Source: Mycteria americana (lineage: Eukaryota > Chordata > Aves > Ciconiiformes > Ciconiidae). From it: DNA of 64,000 nt. The notes below the pieces were generated by a model. It was not told the origin of the DNA. It searched no databases and saw only the letters and a list, made by a program, of their open reading frames with translations. Position numbers and translations under genes: made by a program. The DNA lies in NCBI RefSeq assembly GCF_035582795.1, contig NC_134366.1, positions 1,004,501 through 1,068,500 on the forward strand. Direction: 5' to 3'. Position 1 is the first letter of the stretch. Every line of letters starts with the position of its first letter. Positions 12,798-51,400 of this stretch are shown in pieces.

Positions 12798-13007
12798 ATT
12801 GAATCTCACAAGCTGACGTTCCGTGAGAAGGCCAAGGCTCGAACAGACCACGGAGCGGAAATCGTCGTCTCCAAACCCCCCAACCTTTCCAGCAGCACTT
12901 CCCCCTGGCGTAGCACATCCGTCAGCGAGAGCCTGGGCTCAGTCGCCTCCTTGTCACCGCTGCAACAGCCAGCTCCCCTTGCAGCGCTTTCTCAGCAAGG
13001 CTTGTGA
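12798..13007 (+). CDS. MAP4: MAP4 alternative terminal exon with tau/MAP2-like C-terminus
   Basis: After a pyrimidine-rich acceptor (gctgcAG) the frame opens with [20 protein letters not shown] and EIVVSK, runs through a Ser/Pro-rich region and ends LAALSQQGL-stop (69 codons plus stop). The start and end are the conserved tail of tau and MAP2, which follows their last repeat directly. The phase-0 entry fits the phase-0 exit of exon 9404-9516, so skipping 12322 and 12687 would give a tau-type protein. It lies inside the 3'UTR of the QETSI form. Confidence 0.85.
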   Translation: MESHKLTFREKAKARTDHGAEIVVSKPPNLSSSTSPWRSTSVSESLGSVASLSPLQQPAPLAALSQQGL

Positions 13008-14438
13008 CCCCTCCCAGCCCCGTCTCCCACGTGCTCCCCAGAGTAACGCAGCTTGGCTCTCTTAACCCGGCGTCTGGCTTTAGGTGGGAAGGGGACAGCG
13101 TTTAGCAGGGCTAGCGTCCCTTTCGGCCGCGCTGACTCCTCGAAGCATCCTGGAGGCTCGCCCCTGCCCGAGCGTGCCGGGCTCTGGTGGTCCCTTTTTG
13201 GCTGGAAAGGGCTTCCTTCCCTCTCCGCGCCTTGTCCCTTTTGCTTTTAAGGGGATACTAGAGTGAGCGTTAGCGTCGTGTTTCGGGGACGGGCACCTAG
13301 TGACTTCCAGGCTGTGTCTCGCTGTCCCGAGCAGTGGGGAGACGCACCCTGAGCCTCGGCGGCAGGGGACTGGGTAGGAGCACGCCTACGCTGCTGGTGG
13401 CTGAAGCCAGGCCAGAGTTAATAGGGATAAGCTGTGATCTTTCTTTCTGTCTTTTTTTTTAAAAAAAAAAAAAAAAACCAACCTTTTCCTCCTTGCCGCT
13501 TCAGTTTCTGCTGATCCTGTTTGATGATGATATATATTATACACACACGTTAGGCTGTTTTAACTGTTGACTTTAACCTTTTATTCTTTGTGACGATGTG
13601 TTGATGATTTATCGTGCTACAAACCCATGCTAAGTTTCCTTTTCTCTTTCCTTCTTTTCCTAACCGTAGGAGAGTAGAGACATTAACCGCTGCTGCAGTG
13701 CTGGCTTCTTATTGACATATCCAGCAATTGTAACTTTTTTGTTGTTGGTTTGTTTTTTGTTTTTTTTTTTAATATTTTAAAACGATGGAGCAAATTCATG
13801 GGATTAAGCCATGTCTGAAATGAAAGGCACAAGACTGTGTTAAAGGAAAACTTGCTGTAACAGATCAGATGAAGCCTGTGTTGGCTGCAACGAGACATGT
13901 TGAATCGATGCTCGTAAAACCTCCTGAGGGCCAAACCGCCAGCCCTGGAGGGTGCCTAGGACCTTCTGCGCATTAGCAAGGCAAAGGTGGTTTATTTATT
14001 AACTTGCTCGGCCAAAGCCCTGGCTTTTATCTTTTTTTCGGCCAGGGCCTGAGGTCTGGAGGAAGGGCAGGAGGCTGCTTTCGCGGTGGAGTTGCAGGTT
14101 AACGCAGGCCGTGAGTTCCGAGGCAAAAGCAGGTCTGTGGTGTGCGTGTGCGTTGTTTTAAGAGGCTGATGTATGGGGAACCGTATCGTCGGGCTGAGCG
14201 AGTCTGGTGGGAGGCCGAGGTGGGGAAGAAGGGAAAGGCCGCCTCTCATCGGGGCGTGAGGCAGGGGTAGCAGAACGTCTGTGGAGGCTGGAGGGAGGCA
14301 GAGCCCTTGGCTGGGGCAGGGGAGGCAGGTTTCTAATGCCAGGGAGTTGCAGCTCTGACTAGGAAGGAGATTTACCTACTCTTTGAGGTGTGAGCTCCTC
14401 GTTTCATGTTGCAAATGACACTAAAGAGATGACATGTA

Positions 14439-14444
14439 AATAAA
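14439..14444 (+). terminator. Candidate MAP4 poly(A) signal (upstream)
   Basis: AATAAA lies in a TGTAAATAAATTT context about 1.75 kb after the TSI stop. The A-run just after it is genomic, so cDNA evidence of an end here could be internal priming. Confidence 0.45.
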
Positions 14445-14723
14445 TTTAAAAAAAAAAAGTGTTCTTGGGTCGTCAAACTAATTTAAAGCAAAAAAAAAAA
14501 AAAAAAGGCGGAATAACAAAACACTGGGATCAAAGTGAACTGAACCAGGCGTGTGCTAAGGGGGGCTGTTCAAAGAGGGGACAGAGGGAAGCCTGCAGCT
14601 TCTCATGCTTGTGGGAATATTTCTTTGGGAAGCCGACAATGACACGATAACCCGGAATCTGTATTTACACACAAAGATTCTTATTGCACTTGTATTTTTT
14701 ATATTAAAGTTTGCATGATTTCT

Positions 14724-14729
14724 AATAAA
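14724..14729 (+). terminator. Candidate MAP4 poly(A) signal (main proximal)
   Basis: AATAAA is followed within 40 bases by T/G-containing sequence (tgtactagtttg), a normal cleavage context. It is the most likely end of the ordinary MAP4 3'UTR. Confidence 0.65.
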
Positions 14730-14877
14730 ATGGCATTAAAATGTACTAGTTTGCATCAAAGTCGTCTGCTAGTTTCATAAGTGCTTTTTCCTCTGAATAC
14801 AAATTTAAATAAGCAATGCAGATTTGCACCTGAAAGGGGCGGTTATATATACCCTAGAAAACCCCCAGCGCTTCCCT

Positions 14878-14907
14878 TCCTCCTCCTCCTCCTCCTCCTC
14901 CTCCTCC
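14878..14907 (+). repeat. (TCC)10 microsatellite
   Basis: Ten uninterrupted TCC units just past the MAP4 poly(A) signals, within a longer pyrimidine tract. Confidence 0.95.
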
Positions 14908-17794
14908 TTCTCCCCACCTCTCCCCTTCCCTCCATGCCACATCCCTCTAATCCCAAACCAGGGAAAGCAGCCGAGCCGGTCGCTCCCTGCCCTCGTGGTG
15001 TGCGTGCTGCGTGGCCTCAGCGGTCACCGCTGCCCGAGCCAGCGCTAACCCCCGGGCCCTCGCTCCCCTGGCGCGTGCCTGGCTCTGCGGAGGGAAAAGC
15101 TGGAGCTGGGGAAGGGGCTGAAGCCGCCCTCCCGCCCCGCGCGGGGCAGGCAGCTGCCTGGGCGGCACAGATGCCGTCTCCAGCTCCGGGCTGGGGTTGG
15201 AAACCTCATTTCTCAAGAGAGCAGAGCTGCGTCGTGACGCTTTGAAACCCTCCAGCCTGTCCCGTGGCCTGTGACGGTGCTGCCTCCGACCACCCGTTCA
15301 CCTGCATGCTGCCCTCTGGTATATATCACTGCCCCTTCGCTGACGCTTCCTTCTTTCTCTTACTGCTAAATTCTAAACACCAGCTTGATCTTCTCAATCT
15401 TGGGTTTGGTGTTTTTTTTTATTTTTTCCCAACACTTGAATTGAGGGGAAGTTTGGAGGAGAGGGACTGAGAGGAGAGCAGGCTGATCCCCTCAGCAGGA
15501 GAAGGCAGGGGCTGTGCTTCCCCAAGCAATAATGTCGATCTGCTCCGGGCTAGGGCAGGCAGGCGCTGGCGAGGGGCTCCTGCGCCCGCGCGGTGTGCGT
15601 GGAGCCCTGCTTCCCTGCCCGCGAGAGGCGAATGCCGGCTGGCAGCGGGCTGAAGCCGACCTCCAGGCTCACCGGCCAGGCGGAGGAGCTGGGAAGTTGG
15701 TGCTGGCGGGCTGTGGCCGGGGACCGGCCGCCGGCTCGAGGTGGGGACAGCGAGGTCTGGTGGTGGTCGTGGTTAACCAAAGAGAAGGTGGAAGCTGAAA
15801 TGTCGCGTTCCTCTTGCTGCTCTGCCCTGGGCGCCCGGGGGGGAGATGCCTGGGCGGAGGGAGGCGGCCAGGTCCTGGTCTTAGTTCAGGTGCTGCAGGA
15901 GGAAGGCAAGTGGCAACATTGCACTTTATCTTCAGAGATGGCAAAAAAAATTTAAAAAAAAAAAAAAAAGGCAAGCAAACCCCTACCACCCTGCAAAGGG
16001 ACAGTAACGCCATCTTCTCCCCCGCATTGCTTTTCTCTGATTTATTGACTGCTCGGCAGTCTTGGATAAGGCTTTCGCGTCTGCATACGGTTGTGGCGGC
16101 ATTCAGGCCTGTCTCTGAACATGCACAAACCCTCCCAGACCCTCCCACGGTTCAGCTGAACACTGACCGACCGACCTGTGCTTCTGTGCCACTTTCTCTA
16201 ACACTTGTTGTGCCTGTGTTTAGCTGACAAACTAAATCCGGATACACTAGTTTGGCGTGGTTTTTCTAGGACAGCTTCAGTTTTAATATGGATTTTTTTT
16301 TTATTTTATTTTAAGGAAATGGCTGTACATATTGCTAGCCTGGGAAGAGATCCATGTGTGGTGAAGATGACTTTAGTTTCCTGTCTGGAGAGGCGGGAGT
16401 GAGCTGGTTAGTGCTGAGACCTTGAATGCAGACTGCAGAGAAGCTGCTGGCAGAGCAGGGGAAGGAGCTGTGTTTGCCGTTGGCTTGATCTAGGGCTAGA
16501 GATAGTAAATGCTCTTAGGAAGAAAAAAGTTGTGGTCTGAATTAGATGCAACTGGAATGTACACGTTCCCGTCCTGAGATGCCTCGTGTGGGTCCTGGCT
16601 TTCTCTGCAGCTGCGCTTGCTGGGGCGCTGCTCCTGGGGAAGGCAGCGTGGGGGGAGAGGGGAGGGCCGGGGTGGCCCGGCAGCCTGGTGGCTTCGGTGA
16701 GCTGGGAGAAGTCAGGCGCTGGCGGGCTCGGTCCCCGCTGGATGGGGCACAGAGGCAGCGTGCGCAGGGGTGCGTGGGCAGCACTCGAGCTCCAGGCGTG
16801 CCTGCTCCTGCCTCAGGCAAGATGCTCAGCAAAGCCCGTTCCTAAGCTCGTGGTCAGGGCGAGCGTCGGCTCGGTGGTGTCTGAGCTGCTGAAGCAACGC
16901 AGGAGGCTTCCCCACAGCCCGGGCTGCTCGGCTGCTGTCCTGTCTGCTGGAGCCTGGTGTCTTCCTGCATATCAGTGGCATATACAGTTACTTTGGGGCT
17001 TTTTATACTGTTAAACAAAGTACATTCAAGTAACCAAGTTTGTGGGCTTGAGGCCACAGGAGCAGGAGGCCGGGAGCCGCAGCAGCTTTGCTGCTGGCCC
17101 CAGCACGCGCCTCCCCTTGGGTCGGAGTCCTGACCGCAAACTGAATGTAGTTTTCTACACTGACCCTCGCTGTTGTCCCCCCGCGTAGTGTCAGTGTCTG
17201 AGTGGGGCTCTAGGACCCTCATATGTTTGTGTCTTTTAGGCAGAATTTCTAGTTTTCTTAGAGCGTGGCAGGAGCTTGATGTCAGTGACATCTTTGGGGT
17301 GACAGGGGCTCCTGTGTCCTCCCTGCACGTGGAAGGAGGGAACGGCTGAGCCCCTCCTGAGCTGGTCAGGGCTGGTCAGCGCTGTCCCTGCAAAAGGCCG
17401 AGTGGCCGTAGCTGTCGGGAGGCCAGCAGCCTCCAGGCTTAGGAGAAATGTCACCCGAAAGCCCTCCTGGCCTGGGGCAGCCTGCCGGTGGGGTGGAAAA
17501 CTGCTACAGGAGGCAGCAGCGGAAAGCGTGCTCTGTTTCTCCTTCCTCCTCACCACCTGAATTCCAGCTAGAGTAAGCGTTTGCCTTTCAAATCTCCCTC
17601 ACACGAGTCTCGCTGGCCACCAGCTGGTGTCTAGAATAAGAGATCAGACACGAGACTCCTGTCTTGCACCTGTTGTGATCGTCCCACCCCAGCATTCAGC
17701 ATTGCCTGCAGCTTCGATTACCCCATAACGTAGGTACAGCGAGTAACGACACAGTGGGGGAAATGACGGCATGGGAGGGGGGTTGGATGGAGAG

Positions 17795-18005
17795 GACAGC
17801 GTGGCTGGAGACGAGGGCTCGGGGCACAGGACCCGGGAGGGCTGATCCTGGCTCTTGGCTCCCTCTGGGGTCTTGGGAAGTCATTTAACCTCTCTGCCTC
17901 AGTTTCCCTATCTGCAAGGTGGGGATGATCCTACTTACCTCACCGGGCTGTTGTGAGGAGTGAGCAGTGTGTAACGTGTTCTCTAAATGTGGCGTATTAT
18001 TATTA
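17795..18005 (+). repeat. MIR-type CORE-SINE relic, near full length
   Basis: The order of blocks matches the MIR consensus: a degraded head, then gaagtcatttaacctctctg, cctcagtttccctatctg, gatgatcctacttacctcac, gggctgttgtgaggag and a terminal attattattatt. It is unusually complete for a bird genome. Confidence 0.8.
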
Positions 18006-18377
18006 TTTTGTGTCATAGGCTTATTCTGTGGCGGCACCGTCTCCTCTGTCACGCTGGGTGCACCGTGCTGCCCGAGGAGGGGTGCAGCCAGCACTGGCTG
18101 CTGGGGCGAGTGAGAGGGCTGCAGCTGTGCCGCAGTGGGGTGGTGCCGAGGGGAGGGAGGAGAGGGCTGGGGGAGGTTAGTGCATGGCTGCAAGGCCTGA
18201 GACAACAGCTCTGCGGGCGGGGGGGCCGGGGCAGAGCCCCTCCTGCCTTGGAGTGAATTCATACCCGTTTGCTTCTGCCTTTCTGTTTTGCCCTCCTGCG
18301 AGGGGCTGTAAGACTGTCGTCTCCTTAGCAACATTTCCCGATTTGGTGTTGTGATTCTTACTATTGTAAAGGGTTGA

Positions 18378-18383
18378 AATAAA
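18378..18383 (+). terminator. Possible distal + strand poly(A) signal
   Basis: The context TTGAAATAAAGCTTCTAGATG resembles a 3' end and is followed by a GT-rich region (gtttgtgggggttgg). It could end a long MAP4 3'UTR isoform. There is no coding support. Confidence 0.35.
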
Positions 18384-19588
18384 GCTTCTAGATGTTCCTC
18401 CTCAGCTTGGGCGTGAGTTTGTGGGGGTTGGGAAGGCCAGGGGGGCGGGGGTGTTGGGACAGTCAGGAGCCACCTGATGTCCCACTGGTGGCAGAAGAAG
18501 GCACGAAGAAGGGGGTGAAGCAATTCTGTTGTCTCCGATGGCTTCAACCACTGGAAAATTCTCCCTTCCCTGGCTTTGCTCCTCCAGCCTGAGCTCAGCT
18601 CAAGCTCCTCCAGCTTGCTGGGGCTCACACCAGGCACTGGCCTGCCACCTCCCCGTGGCCCAGACGAGCCCTTGGCAGCTGCTGGGGGCCATGTGCAGAG
18701 CCGCAGGCACACCCACGGTTTGCGTTGGCACCAGCCTGGGGGTTTCTTCTGTCTGCCCATCCCACCTGGCTCCTCTTCCAGCAGCAGCCAAGCCTGGCTC
18801 TGGGGGAAGCATGGTCCTGTACACGCTGTGACTAAACGGGGACACCCCTTGCAGCAGCTGCCCCCTGCCCGCTCTTAAAAAAAAAAAAAAAGGCAAGGTT
18901 TTTCTGCCTTGGTTCAGGCTTAGCACACAGGACAGACGTGGCCTGAGATCCCAAATGGCCGTGCCCTTGACAGGGTTTTGACTCGGGGCCACTGGCCGCC
19001 CAGAGAGGCTTCGCCCAAGTCCCTGTGCCTGGAGCAGCAGCAGCCAGCTCCTGCCCTGCTTCCTGAACCCTGCCACGGCAATTCCCCCGCCCCTGGCAGC
19101 CACGGCTGCGGTGCTTCCCCCGGGCACCAGCAGCACCAGGACCTGCTCAAGTGCTCCTGGGTGCCTCCGTGCCCGGCCGGCTGCTGTCAGCCCGGCGGCC
19201 TGGGGGCTGCCTGCGAGTCCCCTTCGGAGCCTTCAGCTCGCCCCTGGCTCATGAAGGCTTTAACTGACAGCAGGCACCCGCGCCGCTGGGCCCTTTCCGC
19301 AGCACTCCGGCGCTGTGCCTTCCCCACCCATTGCCCCCTGCACCCCCTAACGCCGGACCCCCACTGAACACGGCTGCTTCCCCTCTGCCCGAGCTCGGAG
19401 ACGGGCAGGGACGCACAGCCACGAAGCTCCTGGGTCTCACAGGACATGGCGGGGCAGCCCGGGAGAGGAAGAGCAGCCCCAGCCCAGGAAAAGCAGCAAA
19501 ATGCTTCAGACTTTACTCAGCTATTGAAAAAAAAATAGATATAAAAAAAAGAATGAAGAGGACAGAGGCAGTTACTACTCTATCCCTT

Positions 19589-19594
19589 TTTATT
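19589..19594 (-). terminator. Possible distal - strand poly(A) signal
   Basis: AATAAA on the - strand, in the context ttaaagacAATAAAaag, after an AT-rich 3'UTR-like stretch (19595-19850). It could end a 2-kb DHX30 3'UTR isoform; a proximal DHX30 signal exists at 21513. Confidence 0.35.
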
Positions 19595-20574
19595 GTCTTT
19601 AATCTATGTTGTAAAAAGATCCAGTATCACATAACAGCCACTGAAGTATCCCAATATCACACTAGTTCTGAACCATTTAGACAATAGCTTAGTCTTTTTT
19701 TTTTTTCTTTTTTTTCTTTTTTTTTAAACCTGCTGGAAGGGAAAACCATACTGCCCATTATACAGGCCAAAAGAAACAAACACTGGTCAAATAATAGTGA
19801 CAACCTCAAGCAAGTGAAATGAAGATGAAAAGTTTCGAGTGAACACAGGCTGCAGGACGCCCAGGGCCCCGCGCTGGCTCATCCACCACGGCCTGGCCGA
19901 GCGGGGCCAGGAGGCTCGGGGAGAACAGAAACGCCTCCAGCCCCGGCTCCTGCTGCTGGAGTCGGCCACAAGCCCCCACAGCCCCTCGCCCTTGTGCTTT
20001 TCACCCCCAGCCGCTGGAGCCGTGGGGCTCCCGCACGCACCCCGCTGCAGTACATCAGTTCAGATGGCAGAGACCACAGCTCCCTTAAAGCCCATGACGA
20101 GTAACTTAAATCTTAGTAGAGAACAACCGGGAGAACCAAACGGCGGCCCCCGAGGAAGGCAGCTCCCGGCCCGAGTGCGGGGCGGACGCTGCCAGGGCAG
20201 GACCCCCTTTGGCATCGTCCCCATGTGCAGAAACAGCCTCAGCCTCGCACCCGCGCTCAGCCGACGGCCGTCTGCCCCTTCCACGACCCAGCAGAGCACG
20301 GCGGAGCACGGCCCGGCTGGTGCGGTCAAACCTCGCATTGATTTCAGATACAAAGAGCATAAGAAATGGTGAACAAAAACAAATGATCCCAGGCCCCGCA
20401 ACTGCCTTTTGCTCAGCTGCGGGGGAAAGCCACAGCCGCCCCTCCCTCCAGCAGCACTCGCAGCCCTGCGATGCTTCCCCCTGCACCCTGTGAGGGCACA
20501 ACCCTTTCGCTACCCCCAGCGCCTGCAAAGCGAGTGTGAAGTACTTGTTCCTCTCCCGCGCTGTCCAGCCCGAG

Positions 20575-20700
20575 GGCTCACATGCGTTACAAACATTACT
20601 GAAGCCTCACAACAGCCCTGTGAGGTAGGTCACTGTCTTCATTTGACAGGGAATCCAAGGCAAAGCTGGGATTTAAACTCCAGCTTTCTCATTTAATGCT
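20575..20700 (-). repeat. MIR-type relic, reverse orientation
   Basis: The + strand shows cctcacaacagccctgtgag, gtaggtcactgtcttcattt, gacagggaatccaaggc and gctgggatttaaactccag, the reverse complement of the MIR 3' half joined to its middle part. Confidence 0.65.
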
Positions 20701-21494
20701 GTGCCTGTCACAATCCTCCTTCCACAGAAATATGGTCCCTGTTCATAGAAAACAAAGAATTTTGTGCCTATGCTCCTGGCTTCCCGCAGGAGAAAGCGCT
20801 CACAGGCAGACTGGCATCTACAATCACATCCTGTGTTGCACAAGTTACAGGGATCCGGCCTCCTTGACGTAGGGAGAACAAGAAATAATAATAATAAAAA
20901 AAAATAACGCAAGAGGACAAAAAGTACAGGCAGATTAGGAACGACAAGTCACATCTCACACTCATAACGCCACGACTGCGCTCGCGCTGTGGGGTGGCAG
21001 GGCCCCGCTGTGAGGCTCGGAGATCCCGCGTGGAATGTCACGTCCGTCCGGCGCCTTCCGGGCTTCCTCCCTTCCGACGTCCTCGGGCCGCCGGGAGAGC
21101 GAAGACGACAACGATCACCACCCTGCGCCAGAGCTGCTGGATCCACGCTCTGCCCGGCCCCAGCCCCCGGAGCAGGCACAGCCGCAAGCCAAGACGTCCG
21201 TCCTTCTCTTGAGCCGGGAGTAGCTCTCGCACCAGAGCTGCTCCAGCCCGGCCCTGTGGGGATGGGGCAGAGGACGGCCCGCAGCAGCTGTGTCCTTGGC
21301 TTTCCAGTTCAGGGACTGACGCTGTTAAGAGCGGAGGAGGTGGGTGTCCACGAAGCTCACGCCAGGGTCCGTCGGCACTTCCAGTCCATTCCAGGCGGTA
21401 CTGCGCTGGTTCTTCCTACGCGGTGACCATGCACGGAGCCGACAGCAGGAGATTCAGACAACATTAATCTTCTAGGATGGAGAGAGATGACTTC

Positions 21495-21582
21495 ACAAGG
21501 GATAAATAGAACTTTATTTAAATAAACATTTGTGAACATCTTTATACAAATTACAAGTCCCCACACAATCCTCCAGCTCTGC
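21495..21582 (-). other. DHX30: DHX30 3'UTR (short form)
   Basis: About 90 bases from the stop codon to the cleavage region set by the AATAAA at 21513-21518 (reads TTTATT on the + strand). Confidence 0.7.
21513..21518 (-). terminator. DHX30 proximal poly(A) signal
   Basis: AATAAA on the - strand (gttctattt context beyond), 65 nt after the DHX30 stop. It is the most likely main 3' end. Confidence 0.7.
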
Positions 21583-48277
<26,695 letters not shown>

Positions 48278-48499
48278 CTTGAGGTTGCCCGGCGCCGGCT
48301 TCAGGCAGGGCGCGGCCAGCGACGCGGCCGGGCGCTCCGGCGGGAAGGCAGCGTCCGCGCCGCAGCGCCCCCCGGCGGGGGGGAGGACCCGGCGCAGGCG
48401 AGCTCCGCTGCACCCCCGAGTTGTCAGCGGGGGGATGCTGAGCCCACGGGTGGCAGATCCGCGGGCAGCGCGTCCCCCCCCACGCCACCCGGGGGCTGC

Positions 48500-51400
48500 C
48501 GTGACGCTGCCAAGGAAGGGAACGGGATAGGGAAAAGAACCTGCTTTCGTGTCCCTGCCAGAACCCGCGGAGGCAGAGAGCTCCTGCCTGCGAGGTGCCG
48601 GCCGCCGTGGGCAGGCAGAGGACTCGCGCCGCCCGCTGAAGCATTAAACCAGCAGAAAGACATTTTCTTCCTCTTCTAAAAAATCAACGGCACTCGCATC
48701 ATGGAACTCTACCAGCCCTGCCTGGAGCTGTTTGTCCTCCTGACACGTGCGCAGCAAACAGAAACAAGGCGGCAAGTCAAAGCGTGTGCTCGTGCACCGA
48801 CGAGACATGGCGCGATACGGGTCTAGGTCGTCTCAAAGGTTTTGTGAATATTTTGTAGGTGTCACAAACCCCCCCCCAAAATAGAATGTCTTCACACACG
48901 TTCAAAGAAACATCACCACAAAGAGATGAGTCACTTGCTCCAAGATCTGAGCGACCTGGTGATGATACTGCAAACACAATCCACGGGCCAGTCCTCCAAA
49001 TAGGGGTTTTATTTTAGAATCGTTACTAACCTTCTCTCATTAGAGGGAAAAAAACACACATACAATTTTTACTATGCTTTCAACAGCGTTTGGCTGCCCT
49101 CGGTTTCACTCCCGCACACGATTCTTGCAATCCTTGCACATTTACAGGCAAAGCAACCTTTCTGATTGTTTTAACACAAGTGACTGCAAGAACGATTCAG
49201 AAACTGCCCTGGAACCCGAAAGCCGTTTCGGGTTTCTTCTCTTCAGCTACACGTACACCCCACCTGCCCCCCAACACACACACGTACGGGCCAGGTCATT
49301 CATGGTCAAGTGTATGTTACTACAAAATAAAGTCCGCTTGCAGCCCATTGTTTATCACCATTTGAGAGAAACACTAAAAAACTTGAAGTCAATTAGACAG
49401 CAAGACAGCACTTTCCCTTCCTACACGTTTCTCCCTACCTGAAGCCGACTCCCCTGTTACTTGGTTCTATACGAATGGTTTCATATCCGAGGCGTAAAGT
49501 TCTCAAGGCTGTAGTGCTGGGTGCAATTCAAACACTACAGGATTTATTTCTTTTATTTTTTTAAAGTCTGAATTCTTTTTCTAAGCAATTAATGTATATA
49601 AATTTTATTATCTCTGGCTGCAACATACACCTGGGACTACCATTAAGTTGTGTGTTTCTTCAAGCCAGGGAATCATTTTTATGTCAAATACCTTATGACT
49701 CAGTGAATATTTTGTGCGTAAACCAAAAGTTTACATGAATGGTTGTTTACGCATCATGATGAAAAAAGGGGGTTTTTGGTTGTTTGGGGGGTGGGGGGGT
49801 GTTTGTTTTTAAATCAGAAAGAGAAATCTTTGATAAGCCACAAAAGGATTAACTAACATAAATGCACACTTCAGTTTTACAAAGCCTGTATTCCACAAGA
49901 AGAGGTTCAAGAAGTGGAAAGTTATCAGACAAAACCCTGTATAAAAAAAACCCGAAACTTTGGAAGAGCATACACGAACACTCAAAAAAACCCTTACTAC
50001 ACCAAATGCGCCTTTTCCAATTTGCGCACTTTTTAGAACCTCTGTGAAGCAGCTAGTGATTCGTCTTTGTCGTTATTTTTTACTAAAAAAACCAAAAGCA
50101 AACAAAAAACCCCAGTTCTTGAAGCAGCACCAGAGGACACAAAAAAAGGCTTGCCTTTTTTTTTTTTTTTTTGAAAGACGTGAAAGTTATTCTGCACTCT
50201 AATTATAAAGGCTTAGATTACAAATTTTAAGAGCATTGGTCCACTAAAAAGGAAAACAATCTTGCTAGACAAGTCAATTTAAGGAAATGAATTGTATGTA
50301 AATCTTTTGATAGCCATTGCACAAACTCTTCCTTTTAGCAATAAACCTCAGTTGGTTTGGAAACAACAGCTTCAAGGAGGACTAGAAAGAAAGGGTGGCT
50401 GGAAATAGTATGCAAACATTAATACACCCTTCTGGGAAGATGAATCTACTGTGCAACTACTTAACTTGATACAGTTGCTGGTTTATTTAGCATTTTCCCA
50501 AGATCTAGATGAGGCAATAAGCTGTCCAGCAGTGAAGAAAAAAAAAAAAAAAAAAATAATCACAGCTACTCAGCCGCTTCAAGTTGTGAACATCAGTGAA
50601 GAAACACAAAAGGAAACAAGAGCTCTAAGGAGATGAAAACCATGGCTGGACACCACAACGATTAAAAGCAAAACAAACAAAAGAGAACAGATAACTAAAG
50701 TACATGTCTGGGGAAAATCTTGGGAACACACAGTCAGTGGGAAGGAGAAATCTCGGAGAAGATGCTGAAAGACAGTGTGCTGGTGCACGGAAAGTTAGAC
50801 ATGAGTAGGGCTAGTGGTTTGTCACCGTAAATGATATAAAAATTATCTTCTGAGCACAGAAAAAATAGTTAAGACTCAATTTATTAAAAAATTCCAAAAG
50901 TCACAGATTCCACATATTCAATCCAAAGAGCTTTATTTTGCAGAGATGAGCGTTAAACAGCATAGAAATAATCGCTTAAAGCTGTCTTCCCAGGCTTTGC
51001 CAGTCCAGGCTCACTTCGATGAGCTGTGGTTAATTCATCTTCTCTAGCCAAGCCTTTGCAGAGGCAGCAGCGCTATGCAGAAGCTCGTTAACAAGCCACG
51101 TTATGTTAAAGACTTCCTTTTCCCCCAGAGCGCAAGTGTTACAGCACCCAGAGTCCCAAACCCCGTCTGGCCATGACAAACCACTAGCCCTCGCAGGAAA
51201 AGTTCCTTCTTTCGCTCTCAGAGTCCAACCCAGGTCCCACTATTTGACAGATGAGAGGGTTTTTACTCCCAACTAAAATTACTTTGTACATAATTAACGC
51301 CCTGGACAGATAAAGCATTCTGGGAATTTTTGTTTTAAATACGGAACCCACAATATTGGTGACTCACTAGCATGGCAGCGTTACAAGAATGGCTGGGACG

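Larger units (their letters stand above)
12695..14745 (+). other. MAP4: MAP4 3'UTR (proximal form)
   Basis: This is non-coding sequence after the TSI stop, apart from the embedded tau-like exon. It includes a T-run directly followed by an A-run near 13452-13477, an AT-rich dinucleotide patch near 13530-13550, and two AATAAA hexamers near its end. The end coordinate is inferred from the second hexamer. Confidence 0.7.
14746..21490. other. Convergent MAP4/DHX30 intergenic region
   Basis: The region lies between two tail-to-tail genes. It contains a (TCC)10 microsatellite, GC-rich low-complexity stretches, two MIR-type relics and candidate distal poly(A) signals at 18378 (+) and 19589 (-). No coding exon was recognised. 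A 291-codon reading frame on the - strand at 17885-18760 has no recognisable domain and runs through the MIR relic. Confidence 0.7.

Noticed and set aside
17885-18760. 291-codon - strand open frame between MAP4 and DHX30
   Set aside because: No domain is recognisable, the composition is low-complexity, and its C-terminal part is translated from the antisense of a MIR relic.
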